This document shows positions 6,691 through 13,455 of a stretch of 17,971 bases of DNA, in pieces. The DNA is taken from the NCBI GenBank assembly GCA_041625325.1, contig JBFJTN010000049.1, positions 1-17,971 of the forward strand. The letters are read 5' to 3'. The first letter of the stretch is position 1, and each line of letters starts with the position of its first letter. A program made the position numbers and the translations under genes. The notes under the pieces are model-generated. The model worked only from the letters and a program-made list of their open reading frames with translations, did not search any database and was not told the DNA's origin. This DNA comes from Oceanococcus sp041625325. Lineage in GTDB: Bacteria; Pseudomonadota; Gammaproteobacteria; Nevskiales; Oceanococcaceae.

Positions 6691-8223
6691 ATGATCGTCA
6701 GGGAATCCGTCAGAAGCACCGCCCTTTGCGTCCTGGGGCTGGGGCTGCTCGGGAGCGCACATGCGTCCAGCCACCGGGAAGCGCCTTTCATCACCACCAT
6801 GCCCAAGGTCGACGCAAGCGACCTCTACCTTTTTCGCAGTTACGAAGCCGACCGGGAAGCCTATGTCACGCTGATCGCCAACTACCAGCCGCTGCAGGAC
6901 GCTTACGGAGGGCCGAACTATTTCGCGATGGATCCGGACGCGCTGTATGAGATCCACATCGACAACAACGGCGATGCAATCGAGGACCTGACCTTCCAGT
7001 TCCGCTTCGTCAATGCCTACGCCGGGATCACGGTGAATGGCGAGACCAGCGGTTCCGCCGAGGCGGTCAACAATGCGATACCGCTGATCAACCTGCCGCC
7101 GGTCGGCAATCAACCCAGTCTGAATCTTGATCAGACCTACACGGTCGAGCTGGTGAGCGGCCCGCGTCGAGGGGGCAACACGGCAGCGGTGACCCGGGTG
7201 ACCGACGGCTCGGCCGTGTTCACCAAGCCGGTGGACAATATCGGCAGCAAATCGATTCCGGACTACGCGGCCTATGCGGAGCAGTTCATCTACACGGTGA
7301 ACCTGCCGGGCTGCGCAAGCAGCGGCCGCCTGTTCGTGGGCCAGCGCAGCGAAGGCTTCGTCGTCAACCTGGGCCAGGTCTTCGATCTGGTGAACCTGAA
7401 TCCGCTGGGCCCGCGGGATGCCGTTGACAACCGCATTGCCGATGCCAATGTGACCTCGCTGGCCCTGGAGCTTCCCATCGCCTGCGTCACCAGCGGCTCG
7501 GATCCGGTCATCGGGGCCTGGACCACGGCCAGCAAGCGTCAGGCGCGACTGCTGAATCCGACGCCCACCGGCCCGACCGATGGCAGTGCGGGTCGTGGCC
7601 CAGCGAAGGAAGGCGGCGCCTGGACCCAGGTCTCCCGTCTGGGCAGTCCGCTGGTCAACGAAGTCGTGATCGGCATCACCGACAAGGACAGGTTCAATGC
7701 CAGCGAACCGCGCAACGACGTCGCCAATTTCGGCCGATATGTGCTGTACCCGACCTTGCCGGTCCTGGTGAATGCGCTGTTCGAGGTGCCGCCGCCGGCG
7801 ACCCCACGCAACGACCTGCTGTCCGTCTTCGTGACCGGCATCACGGCCAACGTGAACGGCGGAGAGGTGAAGTTCACCGCACCCGAGAACCTGCGCACGC
7901 CGGGGGAAATGCTGCGCATCAACACCGCGTTCCCGGGCACCCCCACAGCGCCGGATGCCCAGCGCGATCTGGGCTTCCTGGACTGTGACCTGTCCGGCTT
8001 TCCGAACGGGCGGCGGCCCCTGGATGACGTCGTGGACATCGCTCTTACCGTCGCCGAAGGCGCCCTGACCGGTCACAACGATCTGCAGACCTGCGATGTC
8101 AGCGGCCCATCGCCGACGGTGGTCAACCCGGGCGCGGTGGTCAATGACGGCGCCCGCCCCCGTGCCGAGGATTACCTCCGCCGCTTCCCGTACCTGGGCA
8201 CGCCCAGAGCAGGCAACCTGTGA
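6691..8223 (+). CDS. DUF4331 family secreted protein
   Basis: A 510-residue exported protein. ATG at 6691 follows a good GGGAGA ribosome site. The signal peptide (VRSTALCVLGLGLLGSAHA) should be cut before 'SSHREAPFI', the hallmark N-terminus of mature DUF4331 proteins. Further family-like features are 'DASDLYLFRSYE' and 'YVTLIANYQPLQDAYGGPNYF' near the start, the repeated beta-rich 'IEDLTFQFRF' and 'TYTVELVSG' segments, and the C-terminal 'PNGRRPLDDVVDIALTV' followed by 'RFPYLGTP'. The biochemical function of the family is not known to me. The high content of Asp/Asn-rich turns suggests an extracellular or periplasmic beta-rich protein, possibly metal-binding (inference). Its stop TGA overlaps the next ATG by one base, and it heads a four-gene coupled operon with a small lipoprotein, a TPR protein and a HupE/UreJ-type membrane protein. 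Confidence 0.9.
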   Translation: MIVRESVRSTALCVLGLGLLGSAHASSHREAPFITTMPKVDASDLYLFRSYEADREAYVTLIANYQPLQDAYGGPNYFAMDPDALYEIHIDNNGDAIEDLTFQFRFVNAYAGITVNGETSGSAEAVNNAIPLINLPPVGNQPSLNLDQTYTVELVSGPRRGGNTAAVTRVTDGSAVFTKPVDNIGSKSIPDYAAYAEQFIYTVNLPGCASSGRLFVGQRSEGFVVNLGQVFDLVNLNPLGPRDAVDNRIADANVTSLALELPIACVTSGSDPVIGAWTTASKRQARLLNPTPTGPTDGSAGRGPAKEGGAWTQVSRLGSPLVNEVVIGITDKDRFNASEPRNDVANFGRYVLYPTLPVLVNALFEVPPPATPRNDLLSVFVTGITANVNGGEVKFTAPENLRTPGEMLRINTAFPGTPTAPDAQRDLGFLDCDLSGFPNGRRPLDDVVDIALTVAEGALTGHNDLQTCDVSGPSPTVVNPGAVVNDGARPRAEDYLRRFPYLGTPRAGNL

Positions 8224-8453
8224 TGGGCCGTCTCCGGGTCCCTTTCATGCGTCTGCTCGCCGCGCTGGGAACGGCGGCGATCCTGGTGGCCTGTCACGAC
8301 GGCAATGACGATCTGAGCCGGACCACCTCGACCATCGCGGCGCAGGAGATTGCCGGCAACAGCTCCGAAACCAGCGTACCGATCGAACTCAACGATCTGC
8401 CCATCAGCGACAGCGACAGCAGCGAAACCGCCCTGCCGGTCCCGCTGGACTGA
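8223..8453 (+). CDS. Small acidic lipoprotein of unknown function
   Basis: A 76-residue protein starting at an ATG that overlaps the previous stop (TGATG). It has a lipoprotein signal: RLLAALGTAAILVAC, lipobox LVAC, lipidated Cys24. The mature part is only 53 residues, strongly acidic (11 Asp/Glu against one Arg) and Ser/Thr-rich, ending SETALPVPLD. It probably lacks a stable fold by itself. The residue after Cys is His, not Asp, so outer-membrane sorting is likely. A second possible start is Met9 (ATG 8247), which also leaves a full signal peptide. Its stop overlaps the ATG of the TPR gene in the same TGATG manner. Not recognised; the export signal, coupling and position make it a real gene and a likely partner of its neighbours. 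Confidence 0.8.
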   Translation: MGRLRVPFMRLLAALGTAAILVACHDGNDDLSRTTSTIAAQEIAGNSSETSVPIELNDLPISDSDSSETALPVPLD

Positions 8454-9589
8454 TGGCACTGCGCTCCGCAAACCCCCGCGCCAGGAGGGGGTTTTCTCTT
8501 GCGCTGCTGCTGGCGCATGGCAGCGTCCTGGCAGCGCCGTATCTGCCGACTTCGGACGATGCCCAGCTGGCGCAGCTGCCCCGGCATGCTCCCAGCGGTG
8601 TCATGGCCCCACGTGCTGCCGATGCGGAGCTGGCCGCGGTCCTGGTGCAGGCCTATCTGCAGCGGGCCCGGCTGGATGGCGACCCGCGGTTTCTGGGTTA
8701 TGCCGAGGGCGAACTGCGCCCCTGGCGGACGGACCCGGCACCACCGGGCCGACTGCTGCTGCTGAGGGCCACCCTGCTGCAGGCGCGGCACAATTTCTCC
8801 GCGGCACTGGACGACCTGGATCGGTATCTGCAGGACGAGCCCACGGATGCGCAGGCCCTGCTGACCCGCGCCACCCTGCATCGCGTTCTGGGCCGGTATC
8901 CCGAGGCCCTGACCGACTGCGACCGGCTCGGCGCGGCACAGGCCGCCTTCGTGGCCCAGGTCTGCGCGCTGGGCATCGGCGCGCTGACCGGCGCCTTGCA
9001 CACCTCCCTGGCCGATCTGGCGGAAATGCAAGCAGGCAGCCACCGCATGCCCGCCGCGGTACGTGGCTGGTACCTTGCGGAACGGGCCGCGATGGCAGAA
9101 CGCGCAGGTCAGGACGCACTGGCCGAGCGTCTCTACCGGCAGGCCCTGACAGCCACTCCGGATGATCCGCGGATTCGCTCGGCGGCAGCAGACCTGATGC
9201 TGCGTGTCGGACAGCCGGGGCGCGCGCTGGATCTGCTCGGCGAGGCGCCCGGAGCGGACATCCTGCGTTTGCGCCAGTCCCTGGCGCTGCATGCCATGGG
9301 CCAGCCCCGTCCGCGACTCGACCGCCTGCTGGCCGAGGGCTACGCCACGGCCCGCCGTCGGGGCGAGGCGATCCATCTTCGCGAGGAGAGCCGCTTCGCC
9401 CTGCACATCCTGAATGATGCCGACCGGGCCTTGCAGCTGGCCGAGCAGAACTGGGCCAGCCAGAAGGAGCCGGAGGACCTGCTGCTCCTGCAGCAGGCTG
9501 CGCTGGCCGCCGGGTCCGCGGATCAGCTGAACGAAGTGCGGCGCTGGCTGAACCAGACCGGGCTGGAAGACCGGCGGCTCGCGCCATGA
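8453..9589 (+). CDS. Periplasmic tetratricopeptide repeat protein
   Basis: A 378-residue exported helical-repeat protein. The signal peptide is RRGFSLALLLAHGSVLAA, with cleavage likely near residue 28. Repeats of TPR type are visible at about 100-165 ('LLLLRATLLQARHNFSAALDDLDRYL', then 'AQALLTRATLHRVLGRYPEALTD') and at about 205-265 ('AERLYRQALTATPDDPRI', then 'AADLMLRVGQPGRALDLL'). More degenerate repeats extend to the C-terminus. TPR arrays bind partner proteins, so a scaffold role within this operon is the natural inference; no enzymatic motif is seen. ATG at 8453 overlaps the previous stop, and the stop at 9587-9589 overlaps the next ATG by four bases, giving translational coupling on both sides. 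Confidence 0.88.
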   Translation: MALRSANPRARRGFSLALLLAHGSVLAAPYLPTSDDAQLAQLPRHAPSGVMAPRAADAELAAVLVQAYLQRARLDGDPRFLGYAEGELRPWRTDPAPPGRLLLLRATLLQARHNFSAALDDLDRYLQDEPTDAQALLTRATLHRVLGRYPEALTDCDRLGAAQAAFVAQVCALGIGALTGALHTSLADLAEMQAGSHRMPAAVRGWYLAERAAMAERAGQDALAERLYRQALTATPDDPRIRSAAADLMLRVGQPGRALDLLGEAPGADILRLRQSLALHAMGQPRPRLDRLLAEGYATARRRGEAIHLREESRFALHILNDADRALQLAEQNWASQKEPEDLLLLQQAALAAGSADQLNEVRRWLNQTGLEDRRLAP

Positions 9590-10713
9590 CAGGCCTGGCA
9601 CGCATGCTGGCCATGGCGCTGCTGCTGCTGCTGTGCGCCCCGAGCTGGGCACATCGCTCCAGCGAAGCCTTCCTGACCCTGCAGGCCGACGGCCGGAATC
9701 TCAGCGGTCACTGGGAGATCGCCCTGACCGATCTGGATGTGGTCAGCGGCCTGGACAGCAACGGCGACCGGATCCTGAGCTGGGGAGAAATTCGCCGCCA
9801 GCGACATCGCCTCGACGCCCTGCTGGCCGAATCCCTCCGCATTCGCAGCGCTGCGCAGGAATGCCCTGTGGCGCTCGTCGATGTGCTGATCAATGATCGC
9901 CTGGACGGTCGGTATGCCTGGCTCGAGCTCAGCGGCCGCTGCCCGCAGATGCCGGAATCCCTGTCCATCGACTATCGCTTGCTGTTCGACATTAACCCCG
10001 CGCATCGAGGCTTCCTGGTCCTGCGCAGCGGCGCCACGACCCACAGCGCGGTCCTCGGGCCCGATCAGGCGCCTGCGACCTGGGCGCTGGACAGCCCGTC
10101 GCCCTGGCGTCAGTTTCGTGATTACTTCCGGGAAGGCGTCCACCACATCTGGATCGGCGTCGACCACGTCCTGTTCCTGCTCACCTTGCTGCTGCCCTGC
10201 GTGCTGGTCCGCCGTGCCGGCCCGGTCTGGCAGGGCGCCCCGGCATTCGCGCCGGTATTGCGCGATGTCGTGGCCCTGGTCACGGCCTTCACCGCGGGAC
10301 ATTCGATCACCCTGTCCCTGGCCGCGCTAGACGTCCTGCGCATACCCATCGCCCTGGCCGAATCGCTGATCGCCCTTTCCGTGGCGGTGGCCGCTCTCAA
10401 CAACCTGTGGCCGGTGGTGACGCGGCGCCGCTGGCTGGTGGCATTCGCCTTCGGTCTGGTTCATGGTTTCGGCTTCGCCTCCGTGCTGAGCGAGCTGGGG
10501 CTGCCCTCCGGCGGACGCCTGCTGGCGCTGTGCGCCTTCAATCTGGGCATAGAGACCGGGCAGCTGGCGATCCTTGCCGGCATGCTGCCGCTGCTCTACG
10601 GTCTGCGGCAGTTCCGCCTGTATCGGGCGCTGATCCTGCCGCTGGCTTCCGTGGGCATCACGCTGCTGGCCGGCCTGTGGTTCGCGCAGCGCAGCGGCCT
10701 GCTCATGGCCTGA
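9586..10713 (+). CDS. HupE/UreJ-type membrane protein with periplasmic N-terminal domain
   Basis: A 375-residue membrane protein. A signal peptide (to about residue 22, APSWAHR) is followed by a periplasmic domain (23-180) and then five or six membrane segments. The HupE/UreJ_2 signatures are clear: 'GVHHIWIGVDHVLFLLTLLL' (184-203), 'FTAGHSITLSLAA' (235-247), 'LVHGFGFASVL' (291-301) and 'FNLGIETGQL' (319-328). The membrane His and Asp residues resemble those proposed for Ni/Co transport in HupE and UreJ. The periplasmic domain contains a complete EF-hand-like loop, DSNGDRILSWGE (57-68), with Asp57, Asn59, Asp61, Ser65 and Glu68 at ligand positions, so Ca2+ or another metal may be sensed or bound. 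No hydrogenase or urease genes are near, so a link to nickel is not supported here. It is the last gene of the DUF4331 operon, coupled by an ATGA overlap. Confidence 0.88.
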   Translation: MTGLARMLAMALLLLLCAPSWAHRSSEAFLTLQADGRNLSGHWEIALTDLDVVSGLDSNGDRILSWGEIRRQRHRLDALLAESLRIRSAAQECPVALVDVLINDRLDGRYAWLELSGRCPQMPESLSIDYRLLFDINPAHRGFLVLRSGATTHSAVLGPDQAPATWALDSPSPWRQFRDYFREGVHHIWIGVDHVLFLLTLLLPCVLVRRAGPVWQGAPAFAPVLRDVVALVTAFTAGHSITLSLAALDVLRIPIALAESLIALSVAVAALNNLWPVVTRRRWLVAFAFGLVHGFGFASVLSELGLPSGGRLLALCAFNLGIETGQLAILAGMLPLLYGLRQFRLYRALILPLASVGITLLAGLWFAQRSGLLMA

Positions 10714-10773
10714 GGGCAGCTCGGCGCAAACGATGCGCGGCATCCGGCAAGGGCGGCGCGCCGGCCCTCCGTG

Positions 10774-10790
10774 ATGCGAATGATTCGCAT
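10774..10790. promoter_or_regulatory. Fur-box-like inverted repeat
   Basis: ATGCGAAT-G-ATTCGCAT is a perfect 8-1-8 inverted repeat. Its core TGCGAATGATTCGCA matches the 7-1-7 Fur consensus (TGATAATNATTATCA) at 10 of 14 arm positions, including the AAT-N-ATT centre, and is a form common in high-GC gammaproteobacteria. It overlaps the -35 of the promoter below and precedes an operon with PepSY/DUF3649/DUF3325 genes, which are typical iron-regulated neighbours. Fe-Fur would repress. Confidence 0.78.
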
Positions 10791-10813
10791 TTCTTTCTCG
10801 GCTCAGCTAGCAT
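10784..10813 (+). promoter_or_regulatory. Candidate promoter of the iron-responsive MAPEG-PepSY operon
   Basis: TTCGCA (10784-10789) and TAGCAT (10808-10813), spaced by 18 bases, would start transcription near 10820, about 38 bases before the ATG at 10858. The -35 lies inside the Fur-box-like repeat. Confidence 0.45.
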
Positions 10814-10857
10814 GGTGGGGCCCGCCTCAGCCACCTCCTGCCTTCAACGGAAGCCTC

Positions 10858-11241
10858 ATGGACTACTCCTGGTTCGCCATTTTCGTCGGCGCCAACGGCC
10901 TCATCCTTCTCGCCCTCGCCGGGCTCGTGTCCTGGCGCCGGATCAGCCTCAGGGTTCCTCACGGCGACGGTGGCCTGGTGCCGATGAAGCAGGCCATACG
11001 GGCTCACGGCAACGCCACGGAGCACGTCCCCCTGATGGGCCTGATCATCCTCGCCCTGTGCGCCCTGCAGGTCAGCGCCGGCCTGATCGCCGCGCTGGTG
11101 CTGGGCTTTACCATCGCCCGCCTGCTGCACCCGCTGGGGATGCTGGGCAAGGCTTTCTGGGCGCGCCGCCTGGGCGCCGCGCTGAGCTATCTGGCCGAAG
11201 CGGTCGGCGCCGTTGCCGCGCTGGCGGTCGCCCTGGCCTGA
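10858..11241 (+). CDS. MAPEG family membrane protein (YecN-like)
   Basis: A 127-residue, four-helix membrane protein. The MAPEG signature is present: 'RAHGNATEHVPL' (48-59) gives the R-x-H-x-N-x-x-E pattern (Arg48, His50, Asn52, Glu55) at the start of helix 2. The first helix is 'WFAIFVGANGLILLALAGLVSW'; further helices run from about 58-90 and 104-125. Eukaryotic MAPEG proteins act on glutathione and lipid hydroperoxides; bacterial members of this short group (COG3788) have no firm function. ATG at 10858 is preceded by GGAAG at 6-base spacing; the frame is open upstream but would run through the Fur box. It is first in a four-gene operon, 7 bases ahead of the DUF3649-like gene. An oxidative-stress role under iron control is an inference. 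Confidence 0.9.
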   Translation: MDYSWFAIFVGANGLILLALAGLVSWRRISLRVPHGDGGLVPMKQAIRAHGNATEHVPLMGLIILALCALQVSAGLIAALVLGFTIARLLHPLGMLGKAFWARRLGAALSYLAEAVGAVAALAVALA

Positions 11242-11248
11242 GCGCGGC

Positions 11249-11524
11249 ATGAGCCTGCGCGCCTGCTGGCGCGGCCTGCTGGCCGGGCCGCTGAGCCTCA
11301 TGGCCAGCGGCCTGCTGATGGCGGGCGCCGCCCTGTATCTGCCCGGTGGCGCAGCCGGTATCGACAACATCGTGCTGCCGATCCTGCTGTTTCCGCTGAT
11401 CTGGTGCCTGCTCCTGCTCTATGCACTGCTGGATGAGCGCCTGCTGCGTGCCAGCGCGATCATTGTCGCTCTGGGCGGCGCGCATCTTGCGCTGATCCTC
11501 GATCATCTGGCCCGCTTCCCGTGA
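11249..11524 (+). CDS. Small inner-membrane protein, DUF3649-like
   Basis: A 91-residue protein with two or three hydrophobic helices: 'GPLSLMASGLLMAGAALYL', 'IVLPILLFPLIWCLLLLYALL' and 'ASAIIVALGGAHLALIL'. The N-terminal 'LRACWRGLLAG' and the middle 'FPLIWCLLLLYA' segment fit the DUF3649 layout. So does the position directly before a PepSY-associated gene, because DUF3649, PepSY and DUF3325 genes often sit together in siderophore-uptake loci. Assignment rests mostly on size, topology and context. Its stop overlaps the GTG start of the PepSY gene by four bases (GTGA). Function unknown; a part in inner-membrane steps of iron acquisition is inferred. Confidence 0.65.
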   Translation: MSLRACWRGLLAGPLSLMASGLLMAGAALYLPGGAAGIDNIVLPILLFPLIWCLLLLYALLDERLLRASAIIVALGGAHLALILDHLARFP

Positions 11525-13092
11525 TCCGTCTGAGCGCGACACGCCACCGCGAACTGCTGGCCATTCACGGCTGGTCCGGCCTGCTGCTGGGCCTGCTCCT
11601 GTACACGGTGATCTGCACCGGCGCGGTGGCCGTGTTCGCGGATGAGATCGGCCAATGGTCACGACCCGCGTTCGCGCCGGCGACCGGGGGACTGACGCCG
11701 GGCCTTGATCCGCTGATCCAGCGGCTGTACGCGGCCAGCGACCCGGCCCTGCGTGAAGAGGTCGATCTGGACGCGGCGCCTGGCGGACTGGTGTATTTGC
11801 GCGTCGAGGGACATGGCCCGGATGGCGTCGAGGCCGGTGTCGAATACCAGATTGAAGCCGGACCGAGCCCCCGCGTGCTGACTCGCACGGCCGGAACCCG
11901 TGAGGATTTCGAGGCGGCCCGCCAGCAATCGGCGCTGGCCGACTTCTTCGTCTCCCTGCATGTCCGCCTGCACCTGCCCAAGCCCTGGGGCATCCTGCTC
12001 ACCGGCCTGCTGGGCCTGGCCATGATGCTGGCAGTGCTGACCGGGCTGGTGCTGCACCGCCACCTGCTGACCGAGGCCTTCACCATCCGCCGCCACGGCC
12101 ATGCCCTGCTGCGCCGCCGCGATGCGCATGTGGTCGCCGGCAGCTGGAGCCTGCCCTTCGCGCTGCTGCTGGCCTTCACCGGCAGTTTCTTCAGCTTCGC
12201 CGGCAGCGTCGGCCTGCCTGCCATGGCCATGGTGGTCTACGCCGGCGACACCGAACGGGCCTTCGAGGACATCTTCGGCGTGCCGCCGGCCAGCGACGAC
12301 CGCCCCGCCCCGCTCGCCGACTTCGACCACATCCTGAGCGATGCCCGCCACCGTGGCGGGGTCGCGCCGGAACGCCTGCGCCTGCGTCATGCCGGCCGCG
12401 CCGATGCCCGGGTCCGGGTCTTCCTGCCGCCCGCCGGCGGCGCGCTGCGTGGCCGGGCCTTCGACTATGCCGGCAGCAGCGGCGCCTTCCTGGGCGAAAC
12501 GCCGGTGCTGGTCGGCCGGGTGCCCTCCACCGGCAACCAGCTGGCCGCCCTGATGGAACCGCTGCACTTCGGCCACTTCGGCGGCCTCCTCTCCCGCGCC
12601 ATCTGGTTCTCTCTTGGCCTGGCCTGCGCCTGGGTCGTGCTCAGCGGCCTGTTACTGTGGACCCGCCGGCGGGCGGAGCAGCCACTCTGGCGCTGGATGC
12701 ATCGGCAAATCCTCGCCGTGGGTTGTGGCCTGCCCCTGGCCCTGATCAGCGTGCCCTGGGGCTACTTCGGCGCCCGCCTGCTGCACTGGCCGGCGCAGAC
12801 CAGCCAGTGGGCGCTGTTCGGCACCAGCCTGCTGCTGGCCTGGCTGCTGTGCCAGCGGCTGCCCGCGGCGCGCGCCGCTGTGCTGCTGCGCCGCGCCTGT
12901 GGCCTGGGGCTGGCCGGCCTGCCCGGCCTGCGCCTGCTGGCGGGAGGCACGAGCTGGCCGGGCGCGCTGGATCAGGGCGAGTGGTTGAGCATCGGCATCG
13001 ATCTGAGCTTGCTGCTGGTTGCCATGGCCTGCCTGTGGGCGGGCCAGCCCCGTCCCGCCATCCAGCCCCAGCCGGCCGTGGACAGGGCATGA
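11521..13092 (+). CDS. PepSY-associated transmembrane protein (iron-uptake-linked, PiuB-like)
   Basis: A 523-residue inner-membrane protein. A first helix with an upstream histidine ('LLAIHGWSGLLLGLLLYTVICTGAVAVF') is followed by a periplasmic region (about 42-145). Then come 'LHVRLHLPKPWGILLTGLLGLAMMLAVLTG', a basic cytoplasmic turn (RRHGHALLRRRDAH) and 'WSLPFALLLAFTGSFFSF'. A second periplasmic region (about 245-350) follows, ending in the 'LHFGHFGGLLSRAIWF' segment, and then four more helices. This is the PepSY_TM layout. Conserved His residues at membrane faces suggest heme or metal handling, and some relatives act as ferric-siderophore reductases or uptake factors (family knowledge). GTG at 11521 is the start because it gives a GTGA overlap with the previous stop and the family's usual N-terminus. 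The stop overlaps the next ATG by four bases. The upstream Fur box supports iron control. Confidence 0.9.
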   Translation: MIRLSATRHRELLAIHGWSGLLLGLLLYTVICTGAVAVFADEIGQWSRPAFAPATGGLTPGLDPLIQRLYAASDPALREEVDLDAAPGGLVYLRVEGHGPDGVEAGVEYQIEAGPSPRVLTRTAGTREDFEAARQQSALADFFVSLHVRLHLPKPWGILLTGLLGLAMMLAVLTGLVLHRHLLTEAFTIRRHGHALLRRRDAHVVAGSWSLPFALLLAFTGSFFSFAGSVGLPAMAMVVYAGDTERAFEDIFGVPPASDDRPAPLADFDHILSDARHRGGVAPERLRLRHAGRADARVRVFLPPAGGALRGRAFDYAGSSGAFLGETPVLVGRVPSTGNQLAALMEPLHFGHFGGLLSRAIWFSLGLACAWVVLSGLLLWTRRRAEQPLWRWMHRQILAVGCGLPLALISVPWGYFGARLLHWPAQTSQWALFGTSLLLAWLLCQRLPAARAAVLLRRACGLGLAGLPGLRLLAGGTSWPGALDQGEWLSIGIDLSLLLVAMACLWAGQPRPAIQPQPAVDRA

Positions 13093-13346
13093 TGGCCGCG
13101 CTGCCACTGGCCGCCCTCAGCCTCGCCGCTCTGGGCCTGCTGGCCTGGCGCGACCCCAAGCGTCTGCGCGGGCGTCGCCGCGGCGCTCTGTCCTGGCCGG
13201 CCACCGTGCGCCTGGCCCTGCTGGCTGTGGCGCTGCTGCCCGGCTTGCTCAGCCTGCGCTTCGGCGGCGCGGCCGCGACCCTGATCTGGGCCGGCGCGGT
13301 GAGCACGGGCGGCTGGCTGATCGCGGAGACGTTCTCCCGGCGTTGA
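13089..13346 (+). CDS. Small membrane protein, DUF3325-like
   Basis: An 85-residue protein of three hydrophobic segments: 'ALPLAALSLAALGLLAW', 'TVRLALLAVALLPGLLSL' and 'AATLIWAGAVSTGGWLIA'. Between the first two lies a very basic loop (RDPKRLRGRRRG). The ending with W-x-G-A-V-S-x-x-G-W, the length and the position just after a PepSY-associated gene fit DUF3325. The double ATG (13089 or 13092) overlaps the PepSY stop; the first is chosen for the ATGA coupling. It is the last gene of the Fur-box operon; no clear terminator follows before the PhoX promoter. Function not known. Confidence 0.7.
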   Translation: MMAALPLAALSLAALGLLAWRDPKRLRGRRRGALSWPATVRLALLAVALLPGLLSLRFGGAAATLIWAGAVSTGGWLIAETFSRR

Positions 13347-13372
13347 CCCCGGCACGGCCCGCTCGTCCCAAG

Positions 13373-13401
13373 CTGTCACCAGACCGTCACCTGGGCGTCA
13401 T
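13373..13401 (+). promoter_or_regulatory. Pho box: three PhoB half-sites at 11-base spacing
   Basis: CTGTCAC (13373), CCGTCAC (13384) and GCGTCAT (13395) start exactly 11 bases apart, each followed by a 4-base spacer. This is the direct-repeat pattern of PhoB sites (CTGTCAT-N4-CTGTCAC). The gene downstream is a PhoX-type phosphatase, a classical Pho regulon member, so phosphate-starvation induction is a strong inference. Confidence 0.88.
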
Positions 13402-13411
13402 GGTCTGCCCG

Positions 13412-13417
13412 TAGATT
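13412..13417 (+). promoter_or_regulatory. -10 element of the PhoB-dependent phoX promoter
   Basis: TAGATT lies 10 bases after the last PhoB half-site, the spacing known for PhoB promoters, where the Pho box replaces the -35. Transcription would start near 13424, about 30 bases before the ATG. Confidence 0.65.
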
Positions 13418-13455
13418 TCCGGCGTTTCGACACCGACCACTACGGAGCACACCGC

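Noticed and set aside
6097..8076. 659-codon minus-strand frame opposite the DUF4331 gene
   Set aside because: No domain character, overlaps a well-supported plus-strand gene and part of the amidotransferase; a compositional shadow.
9586..10713. HupE/UreJ protein as evidence of a hydrogenase or urease locus
   Set aside because: No hydrogenase or urease structural or accessory genes are in the window; the neighbours are DUF4331, lipoprotein and TPR genes.
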